This document shows, piece by piece, positions 51,312 to 58,949 of a stretch of 64,000 nucleotides of DNA. The notes beneath the pieces were generated by a model. That model had not been told where the DNA came from and searched no databases. It worked only from the letters and a program-made list of their open reading frames with translations. This DNA is from an uncultured Christensenellaceae bacterium. Its GTDB lineage: Bacteria; Bacillota; Clostridia; Christensenellales; UBA3700. Both the position numbers and the translations under genes were made by a program. Each line of letters begins with the position of its first letter. Positions within the stretch are counted from its first letter, which is position 1. Where the stretch lies: positions 62,001 to 126,000 of the forward strand of contig CALWKW010000005.1 of the NCBI GenBank assembly GCA_944381365.1, in the 5' to 3' direction.

Positions 51312-52190
51312 ATGGAAAAAGAAAAAGCTAAGACAAGCAAAAGCAAAAAGAAAAAAATAATCATTGCTGTTGTCGTGATAGCAGCGATTGCCATAGTCTT
51401 TATATCGCTTCTTCTTTGGCAAAATCTGACAATAAAGACGAGTGTATACAAGTTGTCAAAGGAAAATCTGCCCGAAGAATTCAAAGGCTTTAAAATAGCA
51501 CAGATATCCGATTTGCATAATGCAGAGTTTGGCAAAGACAACTCAAAGCTTTTGGATATTTTAAAACAAAACCGACCCGATATCATAGTCTTTACGGGCG
51601 ATTTGGTAGATTCAAATCATACGAATATAAATATATCGCTCTCTTTTGCAAAAGAAGCGGTAAAGATAGCACCGTGTTATTATGTGCCGGGAAATCACGA
51701 AGCTTGGCTTAATAAGGCTAAATACGATAATCTTGTATCGCAGTTGATAAATAGCGGAGTGGTCGTTTTGGACAATAAGATAGTATATCTTGAAAAAGAA
51801 GGGGCAAAGATTATGTTGGCAGGTCTTTGCGACCCTGACTTTACGGATGCGGACAAAATCGAGCAAAACGGCGTTCTCGACAAATGGCTTGGCGAAATAG
51901 TAAATGACGACAGCTTTACTGTTTTGCTTTCGCATAGGCCCGAGGCTTTTGACATATATGCCGATCACGGTATAGATGTCGTATTTTGCGGACATGCTCA
52001 CGGCGGTCAGTTCAGATTACCGTTTATAGGGGGGCTCTATGCTCCCAATCAGGGATTTTTCCCTAAATACGATGCAGGGGTGTATAATAAAGGCAATACT
52101 TCTATGGTAGTAAGCAGAGGAATCGGAAACAGCGTAATTCCTATAAGAGTCAACAATCGTCCCGAATTGGTGATTGCGGAGCTTTGTTGA
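51312..52190 (+). CDS. Membrane-anchored calcineurin-like metallophosphoesterase (YkuE type)
   Basis: This 292-residue protein has a basic tip, one membrane anchor (about 16-37), and a metallophosphoesterase domain with all metal-binding blocks: QISDLHN, FTGDLVDS, VPGNHEAW, SHRPEAF and CGHAHGGQFRLP. Such anchored enzymes (YkuE, YaeI relatives) act outside the membrane on phosphodiesters, for example lipid-linked phosphates. The actual substrate is unknown. It lies 41 bases after the zinc-ribbon gene and may share its transcript. Confidence 0.88.
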   Translation: MEKEKAKTSKSKKKKIIIAVVVIAAIAIVFISLLLWQNLTIKTSVYKLSKENLPEEFKGFKIAQISDLHNAEFGKDNSKLLDILKQNRPDIIVFTGDLVDSNHTNINISLSFAKEAVKIAPCYYVPGNHEAWLNKAKYDNLVSQLINSGVVVLDNKIVYLEKEGAKIMLAGLCDPDFTDADKIEQNGVLDKWLGEIVNDDSFTVLLSHRPEAFDIYADHGIDVVFCGHAHGGQFRLPFIGGLYAPNQGFFPKYDAGVYNKGNTSMVVSRGIGNSVIPIRVNNRPELVIAELC

Positions 52191-52296
52191 GCTTTTAAGA
52201 TTTTTAAGGGGATTAAATTGTGCTTTATAAGGTATTATATAAACAGCATAATTTATATATAAATATTCGCAATCTGTTAAAAACCTAACAATATAC

Positions 52297-52326
52297 TTTA
52301 CAAAAGAATTTGCAAAGTGCTATAAT
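52297..52326 (+). promoter_or_regulatory. Promoter of pgk
   Basis: TTTACA (52297-52302), 18-base spacer ending TGC, extended -10 TATAAT (52321-52326), 42 bases before the pgk start. Confidence 0.8.
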
Positions 52327-52368
52327 ATGGGCGTAAAAAATTACTAATTACTAATAAGGAGACTTATT

Positions 52369-53688
52369 ATGAACAAGAAGTCAATCAGAGATGTAAATGT
52401 AAAAGGCAAAAAGTGCCTTGTCAGAGTGGATTTCAATGTGCCTATGAAAGACGGCGTTATCACAGACGAAAACCGTATTCAGGGTGCTCTCCCCACAATC
52501 AAGTATCTTATGAATGAAGGTGCAAAGGTTATTTTGTGCTCACATATGGGCAAGCCCCACAGCATTTTCAGTGCTAAAGTAGGCTTGACAAAGAAAGAAA
52601 AGAAAGCTATCGAAGCTTTGCCCGCTGACCAACAGGAAGAAGCTAAAAAGCAAGCTATCGAAAAAGCTCTCAAAAACGATCCCGTTAAGTTGACATTGAA
52701 GCCTGTAGCAGACAGACTCAACGAGCTTTTGGGCGGAAAGGTTACATTTGCAAAAGATGTTATCGGCGAAGATGCAAAAGCAAAGGTAAATGCTTTGAAA
52801 GACGGCGAATGCGTACTTCTCGAAAACTTGCGTTTCCATGCTGAAGAAGAAGGCAACGACAAGGATTTCTGCAAGGCTTTGAGCGAATATGCAGATATCT
52901 ATGTAAACGATGCTTTCGGTACTGCTCATAGAAGCCATGCTTCCACAGCAGGTATTGTAGAATACGGATTTGTTAAGGACGCAGTTTGCGGTTTCCTTAT
53001 CGAAAAAGAGCTCAGCGTAATGGCTGACAGCCTCGAGCATCCCGTACATCCTTTCGTAGCTGTTCTCGGCGGTGCAAAGGTAGCTGACAAGCTCAAAGTT
53101 ATCGACAACTTGCTCAACAAGTGCGATACTCTCATCATCGGCGGCGGTATGTCATATACATTCTCCAAGGCTCTCGGATACGAAGTAGGCAAGTCTTTGG
53201 TAGATGACGAAAAGATTGATTACTGCAAGCAAATGCTCGAAAAGGCAAAGACTTTGGGCAAGACAATCTTGTTGCCTGTAGACGCAGTAGTAACAAGCGA
53301 ATTCCCCAATCCTATCGATGCAAAGATTGAAGTAAGCGAATGCGATATCCAAGCTATCCCCGCAGACAAGATGGGACTCGATATCGGTTCTAAGAGCAGA
53401 AAGCTCTTTGCTGACACTGTAAAACAAGCAAAGACTGTTATCTGGAACGGACCTATGGGCGTATTCGAAAACCCTGTATTGGCTGAAGGCACAATCGCAG
53501 TAGCAAAAGCTATGGCAGAAGCAGAAGGTGCTACCACAATCATCGGTGGCGGAGACAGTGCCGCAGCAGTAGCACAACTCGGATTTGCTGACAAGATGAC
53601 ACACATCTCCACAGGTGGCGGTGCTTCACTCGAATTGTTTGAAGGCAAGGTATTGCCCGGCATCGCTTGTCTTAATGACAAAGACTGA
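52369..53688 (+). CDS. pgk: Phosphoglycerate kinase
   Basis: This 439-residue enzyme has the N-terminal 3-phosphoglycerate site VRVDFNVPM, the motif DAFGTAHR, the hinge region, and the C-terminal nucleotide site with NGPMGVFE and GGGDSAAAV. It is about 40 residues longer than typical bacterial PGKs because of a lysine/glutamate-rich insert at about residues 64-107, directly after SHMGKP. The usual arginine of the G-R-P motif is lysine (K62). GGAGA precedes the ATG. It makes ATP from 1,3-bisphosphoglycerate in glycolysis and is followed by tpiA without a terminator. Confidence 0.96.
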   Translation: MNKKSIRDVNVKGKKCLVRVDFNVPMKDGVITDENRIQGALPTIKYLMNEGAKVILCSHMGKPHSIFSAKVGLTKKEKKAIEALPADQQEEAKKQAIEKALKNDPVKLTLKPVADRLNELLGGKVTFAKDVIGEDAKAKVNALKDGECVLLENLRFHAEEEGNDKDFCKALSEYADIYVNDAFGTAHRSHASTAGIVEYGFVKDAVCGFLIEKELSVMADSLEHPVHPFVAVLGGAKVADKLKVIDNLLNKCDTLIIGGGMSYTFSKALGYEVGKSLVDDEKIDYCKQMLEKAKTLGKTILLPVDAVVTSEFPNPIDAKIEVSECDIQAIPADKMGLDIGSKSRKLFADTVKQAKTVIWNGPMGVFENPVLAEGTIAVAKAMAEAEGATTIIGGGDSAAAVAQLGFADKMTHISTGGGASLELFEGKVLPGIACLNDKD

Positions 53689-53787
53689 TAATTGACTTTA
53701 ATGCAAGCGGAATATTCTTTCGCTTGCAAAATATTTGAAGGACAATATTGTCCTCAACAAGAAAAAATACATAAAGAGGTAATAAAA

Positions 53788-54543
53788 ATGAGAAGACCTA
53801 TTATCGCAGGAAACTGGAAAATGAACAACACTATCGCAGCTACAAAGGCTCTTTTGACAGACCTTATTCCCCTCGTAAAAGATGCTGAGGCAGAAGTAGT
53901 AGTTTGCGTACCTTATACAGATATCGCTACTGCAGGCGAGCTTATCAAAGGCACAAATATCAAACTCGGTGCAGAAAATGTACACTGGGCTGAAAAAGGA
54001 GCTTTCACAGGCGAAATCAGTGCAGATATGCTCAAAGAACTCGATGTAGAATATGTAATCATCGGACACAGCGAACGCAGACAATATTTTGGTGAGACAG
54101 ACGAGACTGTAAACATGAGAGTTAAAGCTGCTCTTGCAAAGGGCTTGAAACCTATCATCTGCGTGGGCGAAACACTCGAAGAGAGAGAAAACGGCAGCGT
54201 AGAAAAAGTATTGGTAAGACAGGTTGAGGGTGCTTTCAAGGATATCGACAAGTCAGAACTCGACAATATCGTAATCGCTTATGAACCCGTATGGGCAATC
54301 GGTACAGGCAAGACAGCTACCGCTCAGGACGCAAACGATACAATCGCTATCATCAGAAAGACAATGGCAAAACTTTACTGCGAGAAGTGTGCAGAAGAGA
54401 AAGTAAGAATTCAATACGGCGGCAGCATGAACCCCAAGAATGCAAAAGAGCTTATGGCTATGGAGCAAATCGATGGCGGTCTTATCGGCGGTGCTTCATT
54501 GAAGGCAGTAGACTTCTCTCAAGTAGTTAAGTACAACGGCTAA
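53788..54543 (+). CDS. tpiA: Triosephosphate isomerase
   Basis: This 251-residue enzyme carries GNWKMN (catalytic lysine), the histidine of IIGHSERRQYF, the glutamate of AYEPVWAIGTG, and the phosphate-binding IQYGGSM and GGLIGGASL. Length is normal. The correct start is the ATG at 53788, with GAGGT upstream; a longer frame from 53692 is not needed. It interconverts dihydroxyacetone phosphate and glyceraldehyde 3-phosphate and is co-transcribed with pgk. Confidence 0.97.
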   Translation: MRRPIIAGNWKMNNTIAATKALLTDLIPLVKDAEAEVVVCVPYTDIATAGELIKGTNIKLGAENVHWAEKGAFTGEISADMLKELDVEYVIIGHSERRQYFGETDETVNMRVKAALAKGLKPIICVGETLEERENGSVEKVLVRQVEGAFKDIDKSELDNIVIAYEPVWAIGTGKTATAQDANDTIAIIRKTMAKLYCEKCAEEKVRIQYGGSMNPKNAKELMAMEQIDGGLIGGASLKAVDFSQVVKYNG

Positions 54544-54579
54544 TTCAATATTATCGTATTGTATAAATAAATTAATGAC

Positions 54580-54607
54580 AAAAAGCAGTTGATATCAACT
54601 GCTTTTT
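54580..54607. terminator. Terminator after tpiA
   Basis: AAAAAGCAGTTGAT and its exact complement form a perfect 28-base palindrome with A- and T-tracts on both sides. It can also end the convergent HTH gene. Confidence 0.9.
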
Positions 54608-54699
54608 ATATTTAAGTAAGATTTGCTTTTTATTACTATTTTATTATTGTCTTATAGTTAAAATTTGGATAATGTAGTTTAGAAAAATGTGAAATAAAG

Positions 54700-54942
54700 T
54701 TATTTTTTTATTTCAAGTATATCGTCTGCCGATATCTCGAGATAATTGCAAAGCTTTGACAATGTTATGACAGAGGGCTGAATTCTGCCCGTAAGATATT
54801 GAGAAAGTGTAGGTTTGGATATGCCGACAGCTTTTGCTATATCAGTCTTTGATTTGCCTGACAATTCAATTTCTGCTTTAAGATTGGCAGAAATTTTTGC
54901 ACGAAGAATATCATTGTCAGATTGAATTTGATTCTTAGTCAT
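54700..54942 (-). CDS. XRE-family HTH transcriptional regulator
   Basis: This 80-residue protein consists of a single helix-turn-helix domain (about 22-78) with KSKTDIAKAVGISKPTLSQY as helices 2-3 and LSKLCNYLEISADDIL at the end. It has no effector domain. Upstream lies a perfect palindrome (54981-54999) that overlaps promoters in both directions, so autoregulation is likely. It interrupts the glycolytic cluster between tpiA and gpmI on the opposite strand, and could act on the adjacent plus-strand promoter. Confidence 0.85.
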   Translation of the reverse strand: MTKNQIQSDNDILRAKISANLKAEIELSGKSKTDIAKAVGISKPTLSQYLTGRIQPSVITLSKLCNYLEISADDILEIKK

Positions 54943-54975
54943 AATTTTATTATATGTATAATTAGTTTAAATTAG

Positions 54976-55004
54976 TTGACAATTAGGTAATACCTAATTA
55001 TAAT
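54976..55004 (+). promoter_or_regulatory. Consensus promoter with palindromic operator in its spacer
   Basis: TTGACA (54976-54981), 17-base spacer, TATAAT (54999-55004) on the plus strand. The spacer contains AATTAGGTA-A-TACCTAATT (54981-54999), a perfect 19-base palindrome. A minus-strand TTGTCA (54982-54977) with TATACA 16 bases on could drive the HTH gene, so one operator covers both promoters. Confidence 0.75.
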
Positions 55005-55050
55005 TAAATTAACAATAATATTACTCCATAAGAGTTTTTTGAGCAAAAAA

Positions 55051-55080
55051 ATATCCGTTACTCTATAACGGATATGTTTT
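55051..55080 (+). terminator. Terminator-like hairpin upstream of the gpmI promoter
   Basis: ATATCCGTTA (55051-55060) and TAACGGATAT (55066-55075) followed by GTTTTATTTAT. It lies about 45 bases after the predicted start of the operator-controlled plus-strand transcript and before a separate gpmI promoter. Confidence 0.7.
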
Positions 55081-55118
55081 ATTTATATAGTCAATACTTC
55101 ATAAGGCGGTCGTTATAC

Positions 55119-55147
55119 TTGACTATGATAGGGCTATATGCTAAAAT
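55119..55147 (+). promoter_or_regulatory. Promoter of gpmI
   Basis: TTGACT (55119-55124), 17-base spacer, TAAAAT (55142-55147), 46 bases before the start codon. Confidence 0.75.
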
Positions 55148-55193
55148 ATAGCCGATAAAAAATGATTTTAAGGCGAAAGCCAAAGAGGTATTT

Positions 55194-56732
55194 ATGAAAT
55201 TTACAGGTTTGATTATTATGGACGGATACGGCATCAATAAGTTTGGCGAAAACAATGCCATATCTCCTGCTACTTCTCCCGAAGTAATTGAAATATTGAA
55301 GAAATATCCTTCTACACAGCTCAATGCAAGCGGTCTTGCAGTAGGTTTACCTGAAGGTCAGATGGGCAACAGCGAAGTAGGTCACCTCAATATCGGTGCA
55401 GGCAGAGTTATTTTTCAGGATTTGCCCAAGATTAGCAAGGCTATCCAAGACGGCGATTTCTTCAAAAATCCCGCTTTGAAAGATGTAATGCAAAAGGCTA
55501 AAGATGCAAACAAGAATTTGCATGTAATGGGTCTTGTATCTGATGGCGGCGTTCACTCTCATATTGAGCATCTTTTTGCACTTATAAAAATGGCAAAAGA
55601 AGAGGGATTGAAGCAAGTATATATTCACTGCTTTATGGACGGAAGAGATGTATCTCCCGTAAGCGGCAAAGGCTTTATACAAGAACTTTGCGATTATACT
55701 CAAAAACTCGGCTATGGCAAAATCGCTACTATAAGCGGAAGATTCTATGCTATGGACAGAGACAATATCTGGGACAGAGTGGCAAAGGCTTATGCGGCAC
55801 TCGTTGACGGCGAAGGCGTGATGGAGACCAATCCCGTAGAAGCTATGCAAAACAGCTACGACAAGGGTGTGACGGATGAATTTATGCTTCCTACCGTCAT
55901 TACCGAAGGCGGAAAGCCTGTCGCTACAATCGACAAGGGCGACAGCATTGTATTCTTCAACTATCGTCCCGACAGAGCAAGACAAATCACAAGAAGCTTT
56001 ATTTTTGAGGACTTTACAGGCTTTGAGAGAAAGAAGGGATATCTTGCTCCCAACTTTGTATCTTTTACGACTTACGATGCTACTTTTGAAGGCAAACTCG
56101 AGGTTGCGTTCAAAAAAGAGAAATACACAAATACTCTCGGCGAGTATCTCTCCAAGAAAGGCATTAAGCAATTCAGAATTGCAGAGACTCAAAAATACGC
56201 ACATGTCACTTTCTTCTTCAATGGCGGTGTAGAAGCTCCCAATCCCAATGAGGACAGAATACTTATAGATTCTCCCAAGATTGCTACTTTTGACAAGAAG
56301 CCCGAGATGAGTGCTTATGAAGTGTGCGACAAGGCTTGCGAGGTAATCAAGAGCGGAAAATACGATGTAATGATTCTCAACTTTGCAAACTGCGATATGG
56401 TAGGACATACAGGTGTAATGGAAGCTGCAAAGAAAGCAGTAAAAGTGACAGACGAATGTGTCAAGAAAGTGATCGATACTATACTTTCAGTAGGCGGTCA
56501 AGCTCTTCTTACCGCTGACCACGGCAACTGCGATTATATGTTTGACCCCGAGACAAAGGCACCTTTTACGGCACATACGACAAATCCCGTACCTTTTGCA
56601 GTAATAGGAGCAGACGGCGTAAAAGGCTTGCAGGACGGCGGAAAACTCTGCGACATCGCACCTACCATGCTCGATATGATGGGTATAGAAATCCCTCAGG
56701 AAATGACAGGCAAGAGTTTGCTTATCAAATAA
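55194..56732 (+). CDS. gpmI: 2,3-bisphosphoglycerate-independent phosphoglycerate mutase
   Basis: This 512-residue enzyme of the alkaline-phosphatase superfamily has the metal-binding IIMDGYG at the start, the nucleophile serine S60 in QMGNSEVGHLNIGAGR, FMDGRDVSP, FFNYRPDRARQ, and the C-terminal metal sites NCDMVGHTG and LTADHGNCD. It converts 3-phosphoglycerate to 2-phosphoglycerate using manganese. With pgk and tpiA it makes up most of the lower glycolytic cluster; gap and eno are not in this window. Confidence 0.97.
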   Translation: MKFTGLIIMDGYGINKFGENNAISPATSPEVIEILKKYPSTQLNASGLAVGLPEGQMGNSEVGHLNIGAGRVIFQDLPKISKAIQDGDFFKNPALKDVMQKAKDANKNLHVMGLVSDGGVHSHIEHLFALIKMAKEEGLKQVYIHCFMDGRDVSPVSGKGFIQELCDYTQKLGYGKIATISGRFYAMDRDNIWDRVAKAYAALVDGEGVMETNPVEAMQNSYDKGVTDEFMLPTVITEGGKPVATIDKGDSIVFFNYRPDRARQITRSFIFEDFTGFERKKGYLAPNFVSFTTYDATFEGKLEVAFKKEKYTNTLGEYLSKKGIKQFRIAETQKYAHVTFFFNGGVEAPNPNEDRILIDSPKIATFDKKPEMSAYEVCDKACEVIKSGKYDVMILNFANCDMVGHTGVMEAAKKAVKVTDECVKKVIDTILSVGGQALLTADHGNCDYMFDPETKAPFTAHTTNPVPFAVIGADGVKGLQDGGKLCDIAPTMLDMMGIEIPQEMTGKSLLIK

Positions 56733-56756
56733 AAATCAAATACTCAAAAAAGTACC

Positions 56757-56786
56757 AAAACGCATCTTGTAAAGATGCGTTTTTTT
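56757..56786 (+). terminator. Rho-independent terminator of gpmI
   Basis: AAAACGCATCTT pairs with AAGATGCGTTTT around a 3-base loop; T residues follow. Confidence 0.92.
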
Positions 56787-56817
56787 ATTTTAAGTTTTAT
56801 TTAATAATCTATATTAA

Positions 56818-56846
56818 TTGACAAGTATAAATATAGATAATATAAT
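56818..56846 (+). promoter_or_regulatory. Perfect consensus promoter
   Basis: TTGACA (56818-56823), 17-base spacer, TATAAT (56841-56846), 31 bases before the zinc-ribbon gene start. Confidence 0.9.
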
Positions 56847-56877
56847 AATATGTACTAAAACCAGTGGGGGTATAACT

Positions 56878-58773
56878 ATGAAATGCAGTAATTGCGGTAA
56901 GCTTATTCCTGAAGAGGCTCTATTTTGTCCTTTTTGCGGACAAAAGGTAGAAAAAGTCAAAAAATGCAAAGTGTGCGGATACGAATTAAAAGAAGATTTT
57001 GCATTTTGTCCTAAGTGCGGCAGCAAGACAAACGGCACTTTGACTTGTCGCGAATGCGGCAAAGAATTAAAAGAAGATGAATCGTTTTGCTCGGTATGCG
57101 GTACTCAGGTAAATAAATCTTCAGATACAAAAAAAGTTAATAAAAGTCAAAAGACAAGTGCAAACATATCTTTGAGCAATTTTGCAAAAAAATTCAACAG
57201 CAAAAAACAACTTATCAACAGAATTGCTTTTTTGGTGATTGCTTCTATATTCTTGCTTTGCTCACTTTTCAGTGTGATAAGTATAGATGTGACGGATACT
57301 ATAGATGAGATAAGTCCTGGAACATTTTCCGGTATGGATGTAGAAGGAAAGTTGAGCCTTGAGGTCACGACTATCGATTTGATTTACTTTTCATTCTTCA
57401 CGATTGGTCTTGATGATACAAAAGCAAGGAATTATATCGGAAGCCGAGAAATAAGCAGAGAACTTGAGGATTTTGTGGATATTTTCAAGGAAAGCGGAGT
57501 AATAGAAAATGAAGACGGCAGAGTCGTCCTCACAAAAAAAGGATGCAGAAGAGTATCGGCATTCTTATATGATTTCCCCTATCTCAATTATACTTATGCC
57601 GAGGCGGTAGCTGCAAACGAAACTCAAGGAATGTCATCAATGACGATTTATAAGATAAGCGGATTTTTGTGCCTTGCTTATATCTTGTTCAGTCTTATAG
57701 TATTTATAGTGGCATTGGTGGGTGTTATTTCCAAAAAGGAAAGATGTTGTTTAGGGCTTACTATCACATTATTATTTATGCTCATATTGATTACAGGAAT
57801 GCTTTGTACGACCTCGACAGAATATTGGAGTATGGGAAGTGCTTTTGTGGCAACGACCATATTTGCAGTTTTGTATATAGCGTACAGAATAACAATAAAA
57901 ATGCTCGATGAAAAGAAAATAGATTGGCATACACTTGCAGTAAAGGGTGTGACATTGGTTTTGGGTATAATAATGTTGAGTATGTTCAGTGTGTCGGCGA
58001 TAAATGTAGAGCTCAATCATCAGTATTATAATGATGCCGGATACAGAGATAATGTCAAGTTTGAGTATGACTTCAATCAAATGGATTTGTTTGAGCAATA
58101 CTATTTGGATTATGATGAAAAGACAAGACCTGCTATACAGGACATAAGCACAGACTTTGAATCAAAGGCAAGCTATTTTGAAGAGTTCAAAATATACAAC
58201 GAAGGCGATTTGTATTTTAAAAACAATATAGGCATAAACAAATTGCTTCTCAATACATTTATGCACAGAAATTATATGTGGGCAATATCGATTTGCAGAT
58301 TGCAGCCTATTGTGTCTATGGTGGCATTTGTATTTTCGACAATGCTTCTTTGCAGCAGTTTGGCAGGCTTGTGCGGACTCAAAGTATCCAAAAAGCTCAA
58401 ATATTTTTGTCTTGTCATGATACTTATATGTGCTGTTTTGAATATAGTAGCGACTGCTATTCTCAACGGATGTCTTGCTACCACAAATTTTATGGAAATC
58501 AATCTGAATATCGGCGAAGGTATCATAACGCAAATAGTATTTGTATTCTTAGGTTTTATCGGCTTGGGATTTACAAAGCTTTTAAAAGGCAAAACTCTTG
58601 ACTTTGGAAAAAGCAAAAACAGAAATAGCGATAAACAAGGCGAAGAGATAATCCGCCGCATAGAAGTCACAGAGAATAATTCGTCCAACGAAGAAAAAAT
58701 CTCACAAAATGACGAGAGCACATGCGATATATCAGAAACTCCCGATATCGTGGCAGAAAACAATTTGCAATGA
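56878..58773 (+). CDS. Triple zinc-ribbon, multi-pass membrane protein
   Basis: This 631-residue protein starts with three tandem zinc ribbons: MKCSNCGK with FCPFCGQ, KCKVCGYEL with FCPKCGSK, and TCRECGKEL with FCSVCGTQ (12 cysteines in six C-x-x-C pairs, residues about 3-77). A basic linker leads to a membrane segment at about 118-137, a large extracytoplasmic part, then about seven more membrane segments in two groups (about 265-370 and 480-580). A charged cytoplasmic tail ends it. The ATG at 56878 follows GGGGG. No catalytic motif is recognised. Zinc-ribbon membrane proteins of this sort are widespread but uncharacterised in Clostridia; a scaffolding or envelope-sensing role is only a guess. 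Confidence 0.7.
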   Translation: MKCSNCGKLIPEEALFCPFCGQKVEKVKKCKVCGYELKEDFAFCPKCGSKTNGTLTCRECGKELKEDESFCSVCGTQVNKSSDTKKVNKSQKTSANISLSNFAKKFNSKKQLINRIAFLVIASIFLLCSLFSVISIDVTDTIDEISPGTFSGMDVEGKLSLEVTTIDLIYFSFFTIGLDDTKARNYIGSREISRELEDFVDIFKESGVIENEDGRVVLTKKGCRRVSAFLYDFPYLNYTYAEAVAANETQGMSSMTIYKISGFLCLAYILFSLIVFIVALVGVISKKERCCLGLTITLLFMLILITGMLCTTSTEYWSMGSAFVATTIFAVLYIAYRITIKMLDEKKIDWHTLAVKGVTLVLGIIMLSMFSVSAINVELNHQYYNDAGYRDNVKFEYDFNQMDLFEQYYLDYDEKTRPAIQDISTDFESKASYFEEFKIYNEGDLYFKNNIGINKLLLNTFMHRNYMWAISICRLQPIVSMVAFVFSTMLLCSSLAGLCGLKVSKKLKYFCLVMILICAVLNIVATAILNGCLATTNFMEINLNIGEGIITQIVFVFLGFIGLGFTKLLKGKTLDFGKSKNRNSDKQGEEIIRRIEVTENNSSNEEKISQNDESTCDISETPDIVAENNLQ

Positions 58774-58789
58774 TATTCGACATTACTTT

Positions 58790-58823
58790 AAAAGAAACAG
58801 AGGCTTAGTCCTCTGTTTCTTTT
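58790..58823 (+). terminator. Rho-independent terminator of the zinc-ribbon gene
   Basis: AAAGAAACAGAGG (58791-58803) pairs with CCTCTGTTTCTTT (58810-58822) around a 6-base loop. Confidence 0.9.
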
Positions 58824-58907
58824 ATGTTTAAAAAGTTTTGCGATTTTTAATTTCCCAAATAAAGGTTTAATTCAATCATATAATATTATTTAAATAGCTA
58901 AGTATAA

Positions 58908-58937
58908 AAAAAGACAGGCTATATTGCCTGTCTTTTT
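58908..58937 (-). terminator. Terminator of the minus-strand glycan operon
   Basis: AAAAAGACAGGC (58908-58919) and GCCTGTCTTTTT (58926-58937) form a 12-bp stem with A/T tracts on both sides, 13 bases after the dehydratase stop codon. Confidence 0.9.
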
Positions 58938-58949
58938 GATTTGAATAAT

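Noticed and set aside
55347..56408. 353-residue open frame on the minus strand
   Set aside because: Antisense of gpmI; composition is cysteine- and histidine-rich, as expected for a shadow frame.
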